The notes: a model not told the origin generated them from the sequence alone. A stretch of 64,000 nt of DNA from Coptis chinensis (GCA_015680905.1 CM027380.1:48396001-48460000), one strand, 5' to 3'; numbered from the stretch's first letter, positions 23,501 to 36,130 are shown. Program-made: numbers and translations.

Positions 23501-26500
23501 CCTCCTGAGATTCCGTATGTTGTGTTATGCAGGAGAATGGCTTGCTGCATGTTCCTAAAGGGCAAGCTCAAAATGCACAGGCACAAATGTTCTCTGATCC
23601 TAACATGGCGATGGATATGATGAAGAAAAATCTTTCAATGATCATACCCCAGGTAATTCAATTTGTACTATCTTTAATTTTTATTCTGCCTTCTGTTTGC
23701 CCAATAGGGACAACCATTATCGTCTTATATTGTGGGTTTATTTTCAGACCCTTACTTTTGCGTGGGTCAACTTCTTCTTCTCAGGTTTTGTAGCAGGTAT
23801 GCATCTATCCCACTGTTAAAACTTCTTAATTTGAAATTGATGTTAATCCTGCTTATATGATTAGCTTTCTTTTTTTATATATATGCTCTGTTAGGATGGA
23901 CCTGCTCATTTGTTCGCGTTAGGTTTTTTGGAGTGTACCAATATGTTGAATAATAACCTTCTTTTCGTGAATGGTAGCTTTTGTAAGACAGTGTTTGTCA
24001 TGTATTCATTGAACTTATATGTACTGAGGACACGATGACAAACGAAATATGACAGTACCACTGTATATGTCACTTAATGGTGCAGCAAAGTTTGTTTTGA
24101 AATGTATTATGAGCAAATATTTATGTCGCTCAAGAGAAACATTGGTTGTGGATCTAATTTTGAATTTCTGGTTAGAGATTTAATTGCATCACACGCACTT
24201 ATTTGTTGCAACTGGCTGGAGTTGGGTACACAATGTCTGTAAATCTTTCTGAGGTTTACTTTGGGGATATTCCACCAGACATAGAAAATTTTAGTAACCT
24301 GTGTAAGAGAAAGCATAGTTCATTTGGTTTGTAAAATCTAAATATGGCTAGTTAGTGTAGCTGTAGAAAAGTTGGAATATAATGGGACAGAAAAATGATT
24401 TTCTATTAGTTAATGAGTTATGACTGTTCTATGCTAAGTTCCATTGACACACATAGGTGTGTCTGTATCCGACACGGATACGAAGGTTCTGACACGGTGA
24501 GATATAAAAATTGAGGTATATCACATGCAATATGTCCGATATGTGTCCGATAGGGACACGTGGATATGTATCCGATACGGATTATTTTTGAAATATTGCA
24601 TTTCCATCTTATATAGGTTATATGTAGTAGAGATTTTCTTCTGATGTTAATTTTGAGTTTTGTAATTCACCTTTTCTTTCTTGATTAGGGTCTTCTTGTC
24701 TTATTTTGAGTATTATTATTGTTAGATATAGACAATCACAACTCTGATATTTAGTTTTTTACAGGTATATGTTTGTTAGTGTTGTAGTTATTCTATAACT
24801 ACAATTTCCTTTATGATTTCAGCCAAAATACCATTTCCTCTGACCCAAAGGTTCAGATCCATGTTACAAAATGGAATAGACTTGAGCAGTGTTGATGTAA
24901 GCTATGTCAGCAGTCGCTCATGGTACATGTCCTATCTTTGTAGATGATCATCAATATCTGCTTCAATACTTGCTCACTTTGTTTTGTGAATTTTCTTTTC
25001 TGAAACTTTCTGATGTCACCTTCACTTGTATCAGGTATTTTCTCAACTTGTTTGGACTAAGGGGTTTATTCAGCCTCATTTTGGGTGAAGAAAACGGTAA
25101 GGACTAGTTTGTATGTTGTCCATGGAATACATCGTTCAGGGTGCTCTACTTTTCACCAGTTTTTAGTGTACAAGCAAATTTATATGATGGAACTCCACTC
25201 TTAGTGCGAATCTTTAAGAAATAAGAAGAACGCGTAGGACACCGCTGATGCAATCTAGGGTTTGTAATCTAGGTTTCAGGCCCGAATTAATTGTGATATT
25301 TTGGAAATATTTTCAAATATACGTAGTTGACAATTTAAGAGTATTTAGTTTAGAGGTTTTATGGTATTTTTATTACAAACTTTATGTGCTAATTTGTTTC
25401 TTATTTGAGTTAAAATTTAATTTCTAATTGGAAATCCTTTGTAGGCAAGAAATATATTTGTAGGCCTATGGTCATAGTCGGACTTGATTATTAATAGAAT
25501 TGTGTTTCTTTTAGAGAAAGATTTTCTCTGTGATTCTTATGTGTTTCGTTGAAGAGAACAAGGTTCCCAATTACAAACTCGACATAAATCAAGGAATTTG
25601 GTTTTGATATCATATCTTTGCACCTTTGTGTGCATCAAGCACCCTTTAAGGTTTTCTTGGGGAATTCTTTGATAACATTTCTTCTATGCCCTCCCTATAT
25701 GAATGTTCCTGTTCCTTTGAAACTTACCAGAATGAATCACAGAGAGGAAAGGGGGAAGGATATGATCTTTGTGGGTGATAGAAATTCCCATGGCTTTTAT
25801 ATATATGCTTCCTATCTCGTGAAGATTTGCACTAAGAAGTGGCTCCGTCTGGTATACCTTCCTCATGAATAGAGGAAAAGGATTTGTCAAATGTGAATGG
25901 GATGTAAAGATTTTATTGGAAACTAATGTGTAGTTTTTTCGTTGCAGCCACTGATGACACACAACGAATGATGCAAATGAGTGGAATTGGTTTTGATCCT
26001 TCAAAGGTAAACTCTCATTTTGTGATTTTGAATTGGTACTATCTGGTAGTGTCTGTACTCTATAGCAAGTATTAAGATGTAAGAATGTGGGTGTAGTAAG
26101 TTGTGGGGTAATACAAATATAAGAGGGGTGCAACTATGACCTTTAGCCTTGGCACTCTCCTTTGTCTTCACTTCTCTCATTTTCTTTGTCGTTTTTATTT
26201 ATTGTTTCACTTGGTATCATAGCATCTTTCAAGCTTCTTGGTATTCACTAAACTTATACCTATGTGGTATGTTAAATCTTTAATTTGATAAAGGAGTTAG
26301 TTTTTGTTGGTTGAAAGTTAAAACAAAGTTTTGGGGGCATGATGAAAACAAGGAGGTAGTTATCGTAGCACCCAAGCATCTCACAGATTCGAATGACCAA
26401 ATATTATATTTGAGCAGTCTAGCGAGGTTTAGGTCAGTTACAAAATTTGTAATTATCACTGAGGCCAGCTGTTTTTTTTTCTCGCACTCTGGTCATGGGA

Positions 26501-28195
26501 ACGGTGACAACACTAAAGTTTGGGACTTTGGTCCCATGTGTGATGCAGTATTTTGGCATCCGAGTCGTGTTTGCGTCAACTCTTAAAGTACAAGCCAAAT
26601 GACTAGACACACTGTACATAAGAACTCTAATGAGAAGGGAAACATCAAATGGGATAACCATGTACAATATATACAGAAGTGGGGAATTCCAACAAAGAGT
26701 CTGCTAGGCTATGTTGCTCAGTGGAAAATTGCCATGCATGCCTAAAAAAGCGTCAATTAATTGCATTCTGGACGTCAGACTTATATTTTTTTGGCACATG
26801 ATTTGTTATCTTTGAACAATCAAGAATATAAACTCGAAAGTTTGGTCCTAAGTGTGTGATGCTATAATTTGGCATCCAAGTCATTTTTGTCTTAACTCGT
26901 AATGTACGAGCCAAATGATTAAACACGCTAAATACATAAGCACTCTATCGAGAAGGCAAATGTCAAATGGGAAACCAGGTACAATAAATAGAGTTGGTGA
27001 ATACCAACAAAGAGTATGTTAGGCATTGTGAATGTCAGTTATCCCTGTGTTTCTTTAGTGCATGATTTATTGTCTTTGAACAGTTTAAATTATAAAGCCT
27101 ACATAACCGATGCTTTCTGTTAACTACGTAGTGCACAAATTGCATAAATCAAGGAATCTGACATCTCCTTGTGTACTTGACTGGTTTTTCTCATTGATTG
27201 TCGATGTATTAGTGAAAAGGGGTTAGTAGGGGTTGAAAGAGTCTTGTATCGATCACATTTCAATCAAGCTCTTATAAAAAGGATTAAGTCCTTCTTTGGA
27301 AATTGCAGCCAGAGTATTAGCCGAAATAGGTATGTAAAGAGGCTGGAGCTCTCGAGCTAAAAGATATGTGGGTTTAGTAAGGTTGAGTAATTATTTGGGT
27401 GTCACTAATAGCACTTCAGTGAATATAAATGAAGAAGGACCACCCTAGGGTTTCTAAGCTTCACACTTTCCTAAATTCACGACAAACTAATAAATACTTG
27501 TATGGGGCTAGTTGGAAAATGTTGATAGCTACCGTGATGAACCAAAACTGTTCCTTGAATGCAAGAATACTATTAACTGCAGTATCGGGAACTTAGACTC
27601 ACCAGAAAGTCCTTTTTTATGTCCTGAAAGGATTGACAAGACATAGTTTCACTCAACCTAGAAAGTTGATGTTAACATGTATTTGGTACATGTGCGCTGA
27701 TTTTAATGCTCCATCAGTTCAATCTGTAAGCAGTTTACTTGGTTGTATATTTAGGTCAAGGGATGACACTATGATGAAATAAGAGAGGCGCAACATTATT
27801 TTCCTTGCTCAATTGCTTAACACACTTTCTAACTTCTAAAGTGGTAGCTTTGGTTTTGTACGATAGAATTTGAAATATAGTTCTACAACAGCCAAGTCTA
27901 ATTGAATATTTTACAGATTTCTCTTGGGGAAATGTATGATGATTCCATTTTGTAGACGTTTTTGAAACTTTTGAAATCCTGCGACACTTTCTAATATTCT
28001 GAACGTTCATTCCTGATTTACAAGATCGTGACCAATGTTTTTATTTTATTCTATTTTTAATTTTGTTATTTTTATATATCATTTTGGCAGAGCTTGAGTG
28101 CTGAGAAGGACAGTCTTGACATTGTTCAGCATGAGTGGGCTCTACCAAAATTTGAGCAACGTGCTGAAGCAGTTCTGAGAAATCTCGTCAAGTAA
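20540..28195 (+). CDS. EMC3: ER membrane protein complex subunit 3
   Basis: Eight exons join in phase into 247 codons plus TAA: 20540-20694, 20769-20862, 23533-23652, 23748-23796, 24823-24922, 25035-25096, 25948-26006 and 28091-28195. All introns are GT-AG. EMC3 is the YidC/Oxa1-type core subunit of the EMC insertase, which places tail-anchored and multi-pass proteins in the ER membrane. The protein begins MAEDLVLDTAIRDWVLIPLS and has transmembrane segments near residues 16-33, 123-140 and 173-190, a basic cytosolic segment (VVRARNLRASANFIPVKSFR), the conserved FSDPNMAMDMMKKN and a C-terminus ending VLRNLVK. Length and sequence agree closely with the roughly 246-residue Arabidopsis protein. 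No lesion was seen, so this is the one clearly live gene in the window. An ATG preceded by AATAATAATA is the natural start. Confidence 0.97.
20863..23532 (+). other. EMC3 intron 2, 2.67 kb
   Basis: This is the longest intron of the gene, running from GTTTGT to TTATGCAG. It is AT-rich. A GGTGTTTGACACGAATACGG phrase near 22188 resembles the GTATCCGA repeat of intron 4. The G-rich stretch 21393-21740 is open on the + strand but has no resemblance to a known protein. No complete transposon with terminal repeats was found. Confidence 0.6.
24450..24600. repeat. GTATCCGATACGGA repeat in EMC3 intron 4
   Basis: Phrases such as GTGTCTGTATCCGACACGGA, TATGTCCGATATGTGTCCGA and GTATCCGATACGGATTA recur within 150 bp and are partly palindromic. 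This looks like a small degenerate repeat element, possibly MITE-like, but clear termini and a target duplication were not found. Confidence 0.45.
26390..27035. repeat. Imperfect direct duplication in EMC3 intron 7
   Basis: The block around 26510-26720 (AAAGTTTGG, TGTGTGATGC, TTTTGGCATCC, CGTCAACTC, then ATCAAATGGGATAACC) is repeated in diverged form at about 26835-27020, in the same order. The unit is about 320 bp and non-coding. It is an old segmental duplication or two copies of one element. Confidence 0.6.
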
Positions 28196-29733
28196 GCATT
28201 GTTATCGCAACATGCATATGCCTCGGTGGAATTCTACTGATTTCCCAAGAAATACTGTAGAAACTGACAGAACAGGACATGTTCATTTTTTTTCCAGCAT
28301 ACATGTATGAAGTTTTGTTCTTAAAGGAGGATTTGAAACGTTTTAGGTGTATGCTGCTCGATTTTACTTTTGGTTAGCTGCTCTCATGCACAATGGCTTG
28401 TGCTTTGACTTCATCTATCTGGGTGGGTCTGCAAATGAAATAAAATCTCATCTTTTAAATTAGGTTGGATGGGAGATCTACCCATCTGATAAGTGGAAAA
28501 TAGAATGTGTGGAGATTCACCCATCTGATAACTGGAAAATAGGCTAGGTGGATTGTCTGGAGATGAAAGGTGAGCAATGAGCAAAGTAGATTAGAGAATG
28601 TTGAAGAAGCTGAAGCCGTAACAGACATACTAGGGTTTGGCTTACAGGCTTCTAGCTTAGACTTCAACGACTTATTGTGATTTGTATTTGGGGGATTATC
28701 TGTGTAGCTTTTGCCTAGGGGTATGTTTTGAAACTCTGATTTAACACCAGGAGGCATCTGTGAGGGGGTCTTTGTAAAGATGTTGTTTGGGTCATCTACT
28801 AGGTATCTACTCATGTAGGGTTGACCTTAACTGGAGAGCCGACCCTGCTGGAAGTCGAGATATATGTCTGGGCAGTTAAATCGTTGAGTACTCGCCGAGT
28901 AACCGGTGAGTGCTCACTACTCGCTGTTGTCTGGGTAGTTAAATCATTGAGTACTCGCCGAGTAACCGGTGAGTGCTCACTACTCGCTGTTGAACCAACC
29001 CGACTAACAATTTAATCTCTGATTGCAATCGGGCTCAAAAACTCTCTCAGAGTACTTGCCGATTAGCTGATTAATATGTGCTGAGTGTTAACTATTTTAC
29101 TGTTAAACATCAAACTAGATATTTTGCCGATTCGATCAACCCTTGATTCTTTGAAGTTCCACACTTTAATTATATCTGTTTTAGTTGATCGAGTGTTTTG
29201 ATTGTTTATTGATTGATTGGGTTATTAATTGGTTCTATTATGTTGGTATTTCATTGTTAAATATATTTAACAAGTATTAATACTGATTAATCCCGACACC
29301 TACTCGCCCTTCGATTTAACTGCACACTGCACAGATAGATGTTCTACATTCCAAAATCCAATGAGCAGATAAAGGTGTAGGAAACGACAGTCACCTCACT
29401 TTTACGGTGTTATGATCTTCAGTTGTCTGCATACTAACCCGAAAAAGGATATATGACCCACTGTTTCTCTTCTTCTCGCTTTTTCAGTGAAAGTGTAAAA
29501 GTTCAATCTCCTAGGGCAAAATTAATTATCAGAGAATGGGACAAACAATTACTAGAGTATGGTGCGTTCTATCGTGGTTGGAGTTTCTGTCTCGTTACTA
29601 AATCTAAAGTTTATAGCATTCACTGATGAGATATTTTTACAAAATTTGAACCAGCTTGTGTTCAAATGTACTGTGCCATTTATTTTTTTGCCAAAGTGAG
29701 CAGATTGTATTGATATATTGAAATATACATAAG
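28196..29733. other. EMC3 3' flank up to LINE A
   Basis: The first part should hold the EMC3 3' UTR. At 29474-29570, after a TTTTTCAG acceptor-like site, the + strand reads ESVKVQSPRAKLIIREWDKQ then LLEYG, a coding-like scrap of unknown family. The block ends with the left copy of the LINE A target duplication, GAAATATACATAAG at 29720-29733. Confidence 0.45.
28866..28991. repeat. Tandem 63-bp duplication, CTCGCCGAGT-containing
   Basis: The unit GTCTGGGCAGTTAAATCGTT through CTCACTACTCGCTGTT occurs at 28866-28928 and 28929-28991 with two mismatches. Each copy holds the palindrome ACTCGCCGAGT. Nearby, ACCCATCTGATAA and TGGAAAATAG are also doubled (28482 and 28514). All lie 3' of EMC3 in non-coding sequence. 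Confidence 0.9.
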
Positions 29734-29754
29734 GTCTAGTAGACTAAAAGCTCT

Positions 29755-29766
29755 CGTGACGTCACG
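29755..29766. promoter_or_regulatory. Perfect CGTGACGTCACG palindrome at the LINE A 5' end
   Basis: This 12-bp perfect palindrome, with an ACGT core as bound by plant bZIP factors, lies 22 bp from the 5' end of LINE A. LINEs carry internal promoters in this position, so it may have driven the element. No experiment supports this. Confidence 0.4.
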
Positions 29767-30973
29767 GGCGATTTTATTGGGGACTTAAAGTTTCCAACAC
29801 CATCCAACGGCTATTTTGAGCATCTAACGGCTCTTTGAGCACCGCTAGTCGGAACACCACCGGAGTACAACTCCTCTTTACGTTTACGTATTACAGGAGA
29901 TTCATCTCTACTTTGAGGCTAATTATCCCAAAATCTCTCCTTTTTTATCTGGAAAAAAAAAAAATTAATAAAAAAAAAAAATCCAATATTTTAAAACCCA
30001 ACCAGTTCTCTTTTACTCTCCACCCGATTGAGGTCAATCCTCACTTGAAAGGATTCGAAGAAAGTGGATACATAATTTGTTGGCTCTGGCATTAAGCTTT
30101 TAGTCTCTTCATTTCTCACTCTCTGGGCTCTCGACCAACAGCAGAACTCTTTTGAGATTCTATTTCAACGGAGGGCTGGCACCACCACCACACCCTGCAC
30201 AGACTTTTTGTGAGTTCGGAAGTGGCATTCTCTCTTAATTGAGCACCACCAGATCCCCCTTCTCTAAAGGAAACACTTTGTCTAGCATAGCTCTTCTGGC
30301 TTCTTTCTCCATTTTACAAACGAGTAGCTTCTGTGGCACCTCATCTTCCATGCTCTAGCATTACTTTAATATTGCTTTTCTAGTCTTAGTCCTACTCCTT
30401 GCTTTTCTATACGGCCAGTCACAATATTGACTCCATCTTGTGGAAAGCGGGGAATTGCACATTGGGTGTTTGATTATGCGTACGATACGCTCTAAGTGAT
30501 CGGTGATCCAATTGGGTTTGCACACAGATAACTCTCCTAATCCATCTTTGATTTATTTATTTTTTTACTTATCATGGTAAATCAGAACTGTTATTGGCTG
30601 TGATAAGCTTGGTAGTAACTTCATTGTCAACTGTCGCTACTAAGACGCCTACTTATTTCTTTAATCTCATCGTTTACTTGTTGCTACTATATTGCATACT
30701 CATTTTGCATATTAGTACTGTAGCATAGGTTTTAACTCGATTTTGTTTTCGGGAATGCGTTTTGGTTTTGGTTTTGGTTTGCTTTAGTTTTGCGTACTGA
30801 TTGCTACGGACATATGCGTGCTGCTACAATTTTATTTTCTCACATGTTTTCTGTGTTTATTCTGAGAATGGTCATGCACTACTAGCATCCTTTGGTAGTT
30901 TGTTGTATGCATCTGAATACGCCTCAATTTTTTCTTTAGTTTGGTTTTCTCTATACTCTCCTTGTTTGAGAAG
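29767..30973 (+). other. LINE A 5' region without recognised ORF1
   Basis: The region contains A-rich runs near 29953-29990, a short frame at 29835-30095 with no family resemblance and a TTTTGG repeat near 30765. A typical plant L1 ORF1 (DUF4283 plus a CCHC knuckle) was not found. Either ORF1 was lost by deletion or this is a long leader. Confidence 0.4.
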
Positions 30974-31860
30974 GGATGAGCATTTTTGCTTGGAATTGTT
31001 GAGGAAGTGAAAACCTGCGACAATAAAAGAACTCCAAAGCCATATTAAAACTCTCAACCCTGATATTTGTTTCATTCTGAAAGAAAGGCAGATTTGTCCA
31101 CCAGTACGAAGAGATTCTCCCCCTTGGGGTTATCTCATTCTATTTGTGTCCATGCTAGTGGGCGCAGTGGTGGTCTTTGCCTAGGATGGAAGTGAGCTCT
31201 TGATCTTGAAATCTTTTTTTTCATCCAATCAATACATAGCGGCGCTCGTGAAAAACTACCCAGATGATAAGCATTGACTTTGCACTTTTGTTTACGGTCA
31301 TCCAGATCATTCTCAGAGGGGCCCATTCTGGAAGAGTTTCACGGATTTGGCTGCTACTCACTCTATTCTTTGGTTTATAGTCGGGGACCTCAATGAGATT
31401 ACTTGTCAGGAAGAGAAATCTGGAGGTCCACCTTTCGACTCAGCTCATGCTAGCCATTTTTTAGATTTCATGTTTTCAGCAGACTTCTTAGATATGGGCT
31501 ATGAAGGGGTGCTTTTCAAATGGAGCAACAAGAAATTTAAAAATAATGGTGAAGCCCTTACAAAACAGAGACTTGATAGAGCTATTGTGAACTCTGATTG
31601 GCGAACTTTGTTCCCTGATGCTTGCACTATCAACCTTCCTATCATTAGATTGGATCATGGACCCATTATTGCCCACCTCAAGCCACCTCTGGTTTCAACC
31701 CAGAAGCAGTTTCATTTCCAATCTATGTGGACATCTTCTCCTGAGTGTAAAGTTGTCATTGATAAATCTTGGAACACACACTTTAAAGGTTCACATGCTT
31801 ACTGTTTTTCTCAAAAGCTTAATGGTGGCATTTTGAGGGAGATTTTTTTCACTAAGGGTA
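30974..31860 (+). pseudogene. LINE A ORF2, endonuclease part
   Basis: ORF2 starts at about 30974 with MSIFAWNC, the usual plant L1 endonuclease start. It is then interrupted by stops (the TGA right after WNC, and later TAA and TGA) and frame changes. From 31347 the frame is clean: WFIVGDLNEITCQEEKSGGP, FKWSNKKF, LDRAIVNSDW and IIRLDHGPI are the GDFNE, LDR and SDH-type blocks of apurinic-type endonucleases (here DH in place of SDH). It is cut by LINE B after YCFSQKLNG and continues at 54104. Confidence 0.85.
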
Positions 31861-31885
31861 TTTTTGTCTTTTGACAAAAAAAGAG

Positions 31886-33524
31886 ATGGAAAAGGAAAAA
31901 ACAATTGAGAATGAGAGCGGGAATCCTAGAACAGCAAGTAGGTGTGTAACAGAGGATGATGAGGACTCGAAGTGGGTAGAAGCAGAGTTTGAGAGGCTAT
32001 ATGGGAAAGGTTCGCTAGAAAAGACTAATTCAAAAAATAATGATAAGGAATCACAATGACCTACTGGTCATGCGAGAGAAGGAAGATGATACCAACAACA
32101 CTGGGGAACTCATAATCACGGGTATGGTAACCCAAAAAAAGAGTAGTGATAGGAGGGAAGAAGGAAAGCTTGCGATAACTAGTGAGGCTAACACTAGTAG
32201 GAATCTAAAAGAGAAATCAGATTTGATTAGGGTTCCTGGGGTCATACAGGAAACGACTGAGATTAGAAAAGGAACAGGAGTCCAACAGAGTACATGGGTT
32301 GAAGTTCTGGGGAAGAAAGCACTGGGAAGAGAAGAGCTTTCATATATAGAGCCAACCCTAGTGAATGGGAAGCAAGTAATACATGTCCAGAGCAATCAGT
32401 TCAAGGATTATAACCAAAAATTTGAGAACTTGGTGGTAGGCTCGTTTGTTAGGAAAAGATTAAACTTTACTTATGTGAAAGAGATAGTCACACGGACATG
32501 GGGCATTAAGAGTTTTCTTATGAAGCCGTATGGGGACAGTATGTGCACTTTCAAGTTTGAGTAGGAAGAAGACAGAATGGCAGTATTAGATGTGGGATCT
32601 TTTCATATAGCGAGCCAGCTGTTTGTAGTTAGGCCATGGCGATTGTTTGTTGAAGCAGAAACCAGAGAGTTGAAAACTATACCAATTTGGGTGATAGTAA
32701 AAGGTCTGCCAATGGAGATGTAGAACAGAGTAGGGTTCAACCAAGTCTGTAGTGCAATTGGAATACCAATGTTCACAGACAAACTGACAGAAAACATGAC
32801 AAGGACATTATATGCGCGAGTCTGTGTTGAAGTGGATACAAAGTGCACTTATCCGGAGGGAGTGCCAGTAGTGTTAGATCAGAAAAGAGCATATAAGGTC
32901 GGGTTATTCGAGTATAATTGGAAGCCACCAAGCTGTAAAAACTGTGAAGTATTTGGTCACTTTGATCAAAATTGCCCAAAGAAGATTCATGAGAGGAATG
33001 ACGCATCTAATGCCATATGGTTGCGAAAGGAGGCACAAGTAGTTAAAGAGAGGGAGGAGAGTGCAAAAACAGGTACGATTCTAGATGATCGAGGTGGAAA
33101 AAAGATACAAGAGGTTCAAGGGGGGAAAGAGAAAGAGAAAGATACAGATAAAGAAACAACAGCAGTGTTAGGAACGGAGAAAGATAACAATGAAGAAGAG
33201 GGATGGGAAATACCAAAGAAGAAAAATACGATTCGGTCACCAAAAAGAAAAGCAGTGGAGAGTAACCAATGTGTGGAGATTGAGCAAGTAAGAGAGGATG
33301 GAGAAGAAGAGAGAGTACAGGATCAAGAACAGAGAAAGAGTGCAGAAAGGAAAAAAGCAAAAGAAAAGGAAGTTATCAGAGATAAAAGCCCAAAGAAACA
33401 AGGAGGAATATGTACAGAGGGCAAGTTTAAACAAAATGTGTTAACAAAGACTCCAACAGCAGGGAAACCTACCATAGTGGTTGCCAAGTATGGCCACTAT
33501 AATACACGAAATGGTTCCAAATGA
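31886..33524 (+). pseudogene. LINE B ORF1, DUF4283-type with CCHC knuckle
   Basis: The ORF1 protein of plant L1 elements binds element RNA. The frame runs MEKEKTIENESGNPRTASRC (31886), shifts near 32045, continues as WVEVLGKKALGREELSYIEP and VVGSFVRKRLNF, meets TAG at 32562-32564 and another TAG at LPMEM|NRVGF (about 32721). It is then open to 33524. GLFEYNWKPPSCKNCEVFGH and FDQNCPKK form the CCHC knuckle (CX2CX4HX4C). The C-terminal third is very rich in Lys and Glu. The stop codon TGA overlaps the ORF2 start in ATGA (33521-33524). Confidence 0.88.
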
Positions 33525-35646
33525 TGATAAATCTGGGATGTTGGAATATGCGGGGGTTTAACAAAAAATTTAAGCAAGTAGAAGTGAGGGAGATGATAAG
33601 GAAACATGAGCTGAGTATGATGGGGTTGATTGCGCATAGAGTTAAGATGAAGAATATTGATAGGGTTATAAGGAACTGTTGTCATGGGTGGAACTTAGAG
33701 ACAAACTATGAATTCTGCGAGAGACGAAGAATATGGGTCTGCTGGAACCCGAGAAATTGCATAGGGGTGATTAAGAAGAAAGAGAAATAGTGTATCACGA
33801 TGGAGGTCACGACATGTTCAAATGAGAGATTCATAGTGTCATATGTGTACGCAAGCACTGAATTGGTGGAGAGGAGGGAGCTATGGAGAAGTATAGTAGA
33901 CTTGTCTATAACGATACAGGAGCCATGGCTGATTCTGGGAGACTTTAACTCTATCTTGAGTCCGATAGAAAAAGCTGGAGGAAATGATGCAAGGACCAAC
34001 TTCTCAGAGTTTTTAAACTGTGTGACACTGGCAGGGCTGGTAGACATGAGATATAAAGGAAACTTCTATACATGGAATAACAAACAAGAGAATAGAATTA
34101 GTTGCAAGTTGGATCGAGTGATATGCAATGCAGTATGGGTTGGACGATATGATGACATGGAAACAAATTTCATGAACCCTGGGGCTATATCTGGTCATAG
34201 TTCGATGGTAGTATACTCTACCATACAGAAAAATCACAAGAAGAAAGCCTTTCGATTTTTTAACTTCTGGGCAAAAGAGGAGGGCTATATGGAGGTGGTA
34301 CAGAATGCATGGGCCAATAGTGTGGTGGGCAATCCAATGTACAAATTCATGAAGAGATTAAAACTAACGAAGGTGGCGCTTATAGCATGGAACAAACATA
34401 ATGTAGGAGATGTAACAAAACGAGTGGAAAGGACAAAAGCAGAGTTGGAAGTTATACAAACTGAGCTACAAAATACACCGACAGAGGTGGAGCTGGTAAG
34501 AAAAGAAAGGAGTGCCATCACAAATCATGTTAATGCAGCTACAGCAGAGGAATATTGTTATAGGCATAAGTCACGAGATCAAGTTATAGTGTCGGGAGAT
34601 AATAACACTACCTATTTCTTCAAGTCTGTTCAAGCGAGGAGAAATGTCAACAAGATAACTTACCTTGTGAAGCCAGATGGGAACATCATAGAAGATCTGA
34701 ATGTAATAGGGGAACAATGTGTTGCATATTACAAGGAGCTATATGGGCCAGAACATATGGAAGAGGTGGACTTATTTTTTTTTGAAACATTACTTCCTAA
34801 GCATCACTTAAATGATGATCAGAAGGAAGCACTGCAGAGAGAAGTTACTAGAGATGAAATCATAGAAGCATTGGCTAATATTGATAGTGATAAAGCACCA
34901 GGGAAGGATGGCTTCTCATCTTGCTTCTTTAAAAGTGCCTGGAGGATTATTGGGGATGATTTCGTCAAAGCAGTTCATAATTTTTTCAGATCAGGTATGA
35001 TGCTGGGAGAAGTTAATGCTACCTGTATTACACTTATTCCTAAAATCACAAGTCCCACTTCTTTGGGGGATTACAGGCCGATTGCATGCTGCAGTGTAAT
35101 GTATAAGTGCATAACAAAAGTTTTAACTAGAAGAATGAAGAATCTTATAGACATGGTGGTGGCAAACAACTAGTCAGATTTCATTCCTGGAAGATATATT
35201 CAAGACAATATTATGTTATCACATGAGTTGTTGCATAACTACCATAGAGGTGGGGCGCCTCCTAGATGTGCTGCTAAGATTGATTTGAGAAAGGCTTATG
35301 ATTCAATTAGATGGGAAGCAGTAGAGTTTGCACTTCAGAAAATAGGGCTTCCAGAGGGGTTCATATAGTGGGTAAAAGTGTGCATACAAACACCTTGTTA
35401 CTCAATCATGATCAATGGGGCTCCTTATGGGTTCTTCAAAGGCAGAAGGGGTATAAGACAAGGTGACCCCATGTCACCTTACCTGTTTGTGTTAGTAATG
35501 GATTTATTTTATGAAATTATGATGCATTCGGTGAGAAATGGTGAGTTTAGACTACACTACAAATGCAAAGACCCGATAATAACACATCTCTCTTTTGCGG
35601 ATGATCTAATTGCATTTATGTATGGAGAAGTGGGTACAGCGACATG
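33521..35646 (+). pseudogene. LINE B ORF2, endonuclease and RT part
   Basis: ORF2 starts at ATG 33521 (MMINLGCWNMRGFNKKFKQV). The endonuclease has WLILGDFNSILSPIEKAGG, FYTWNNKQ, KLDRVICN and GAISGHSSM. A TAG at 33788-33790 splits off the first 90 codons. The RT begins near 34850: DSDKAPGKDGFSSCFF, ITLIPKITSPTSLGDYRPIA, KIDLRKAYDSIRW, KGRRGIRQGDPMSPYLF and the catalytic LSFADDLIAF are all present. Two more TAG codons lie at VVANN|SDFIPG and PEGFI|WVKV. The LTR element at 35647 cuts it just after FADD. The thumb region resumes at 42286 (KKNLKLFKKCTGLEVNMSKS, YLGLPL). Confidence 0.92.
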
Positions 35647-36130
35647 TGTTTCGACCCCCACCTACGTGACAAACGTCCATTAGTAGGGGTCTCCACTTTA
35701 TTCGTTTAATCGATAGGGCTAAAACCCAATTTGCAATATCATTGATCAATGTCTGGGGCCCGTTAACTCGTGTGTCTAAATTTCGAACCCTAGCCACATG
35801 GCTTGCCACTTACGTACATTAATTTATGTTTAGATTCGTTTCATATCAAAGAGATAATCAACAATTAAGAGTCAGGTTCAATTACAATTACTTAAGCTAC
35901 AAGAATACTTGAGCTATAAGAAGTCTCTACTCTACCTATATAAATACCAAACTATTTTTCATACAGAACTACATTCTTGAGACTTGATCCCATCGATAAT
36001 TTGGGTATGTAGGCAACCGAAAGGTACAGTCTCATCATTCTCTCGATCACCATCACTTTTTTCACTACTTTTCTACGTTATTCATCTATTTCGTCATCAC
36101 TTAGTGTTTTTATCATATTTGGTCGAAACA
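35647..36130 (+). repeat. 5' LTR of the gypsy-type element
   Basis: 484 bp, beginning TGTTTCGACCCCCACC and ending GGTCGAAACA, so the ends are short inverted repeats. CCTATATAAATACC near 35935 is a likely TATA box. It pairs with 41799-42280. Confidence 0.95.

Noticed and set aside
25618-26133. Overlapping + and - frames in EMC3 introns 6 and 7
   Set aside because: They cross the real exon 25948-26006 in wrong frames and show no family resemblance.
31488-31676. - strand frame opposite the LINE A endonuclease
   Set aside because: Shadow frame; the + strand shows GDLNE and LDR motifs.
33043-33360. Long - strand frame opposite LINE B ORF1
   Set aside because: Shadow of the Lys/Glu-rich ORF1; the Leu/Ser-rich product is a composition artefact.
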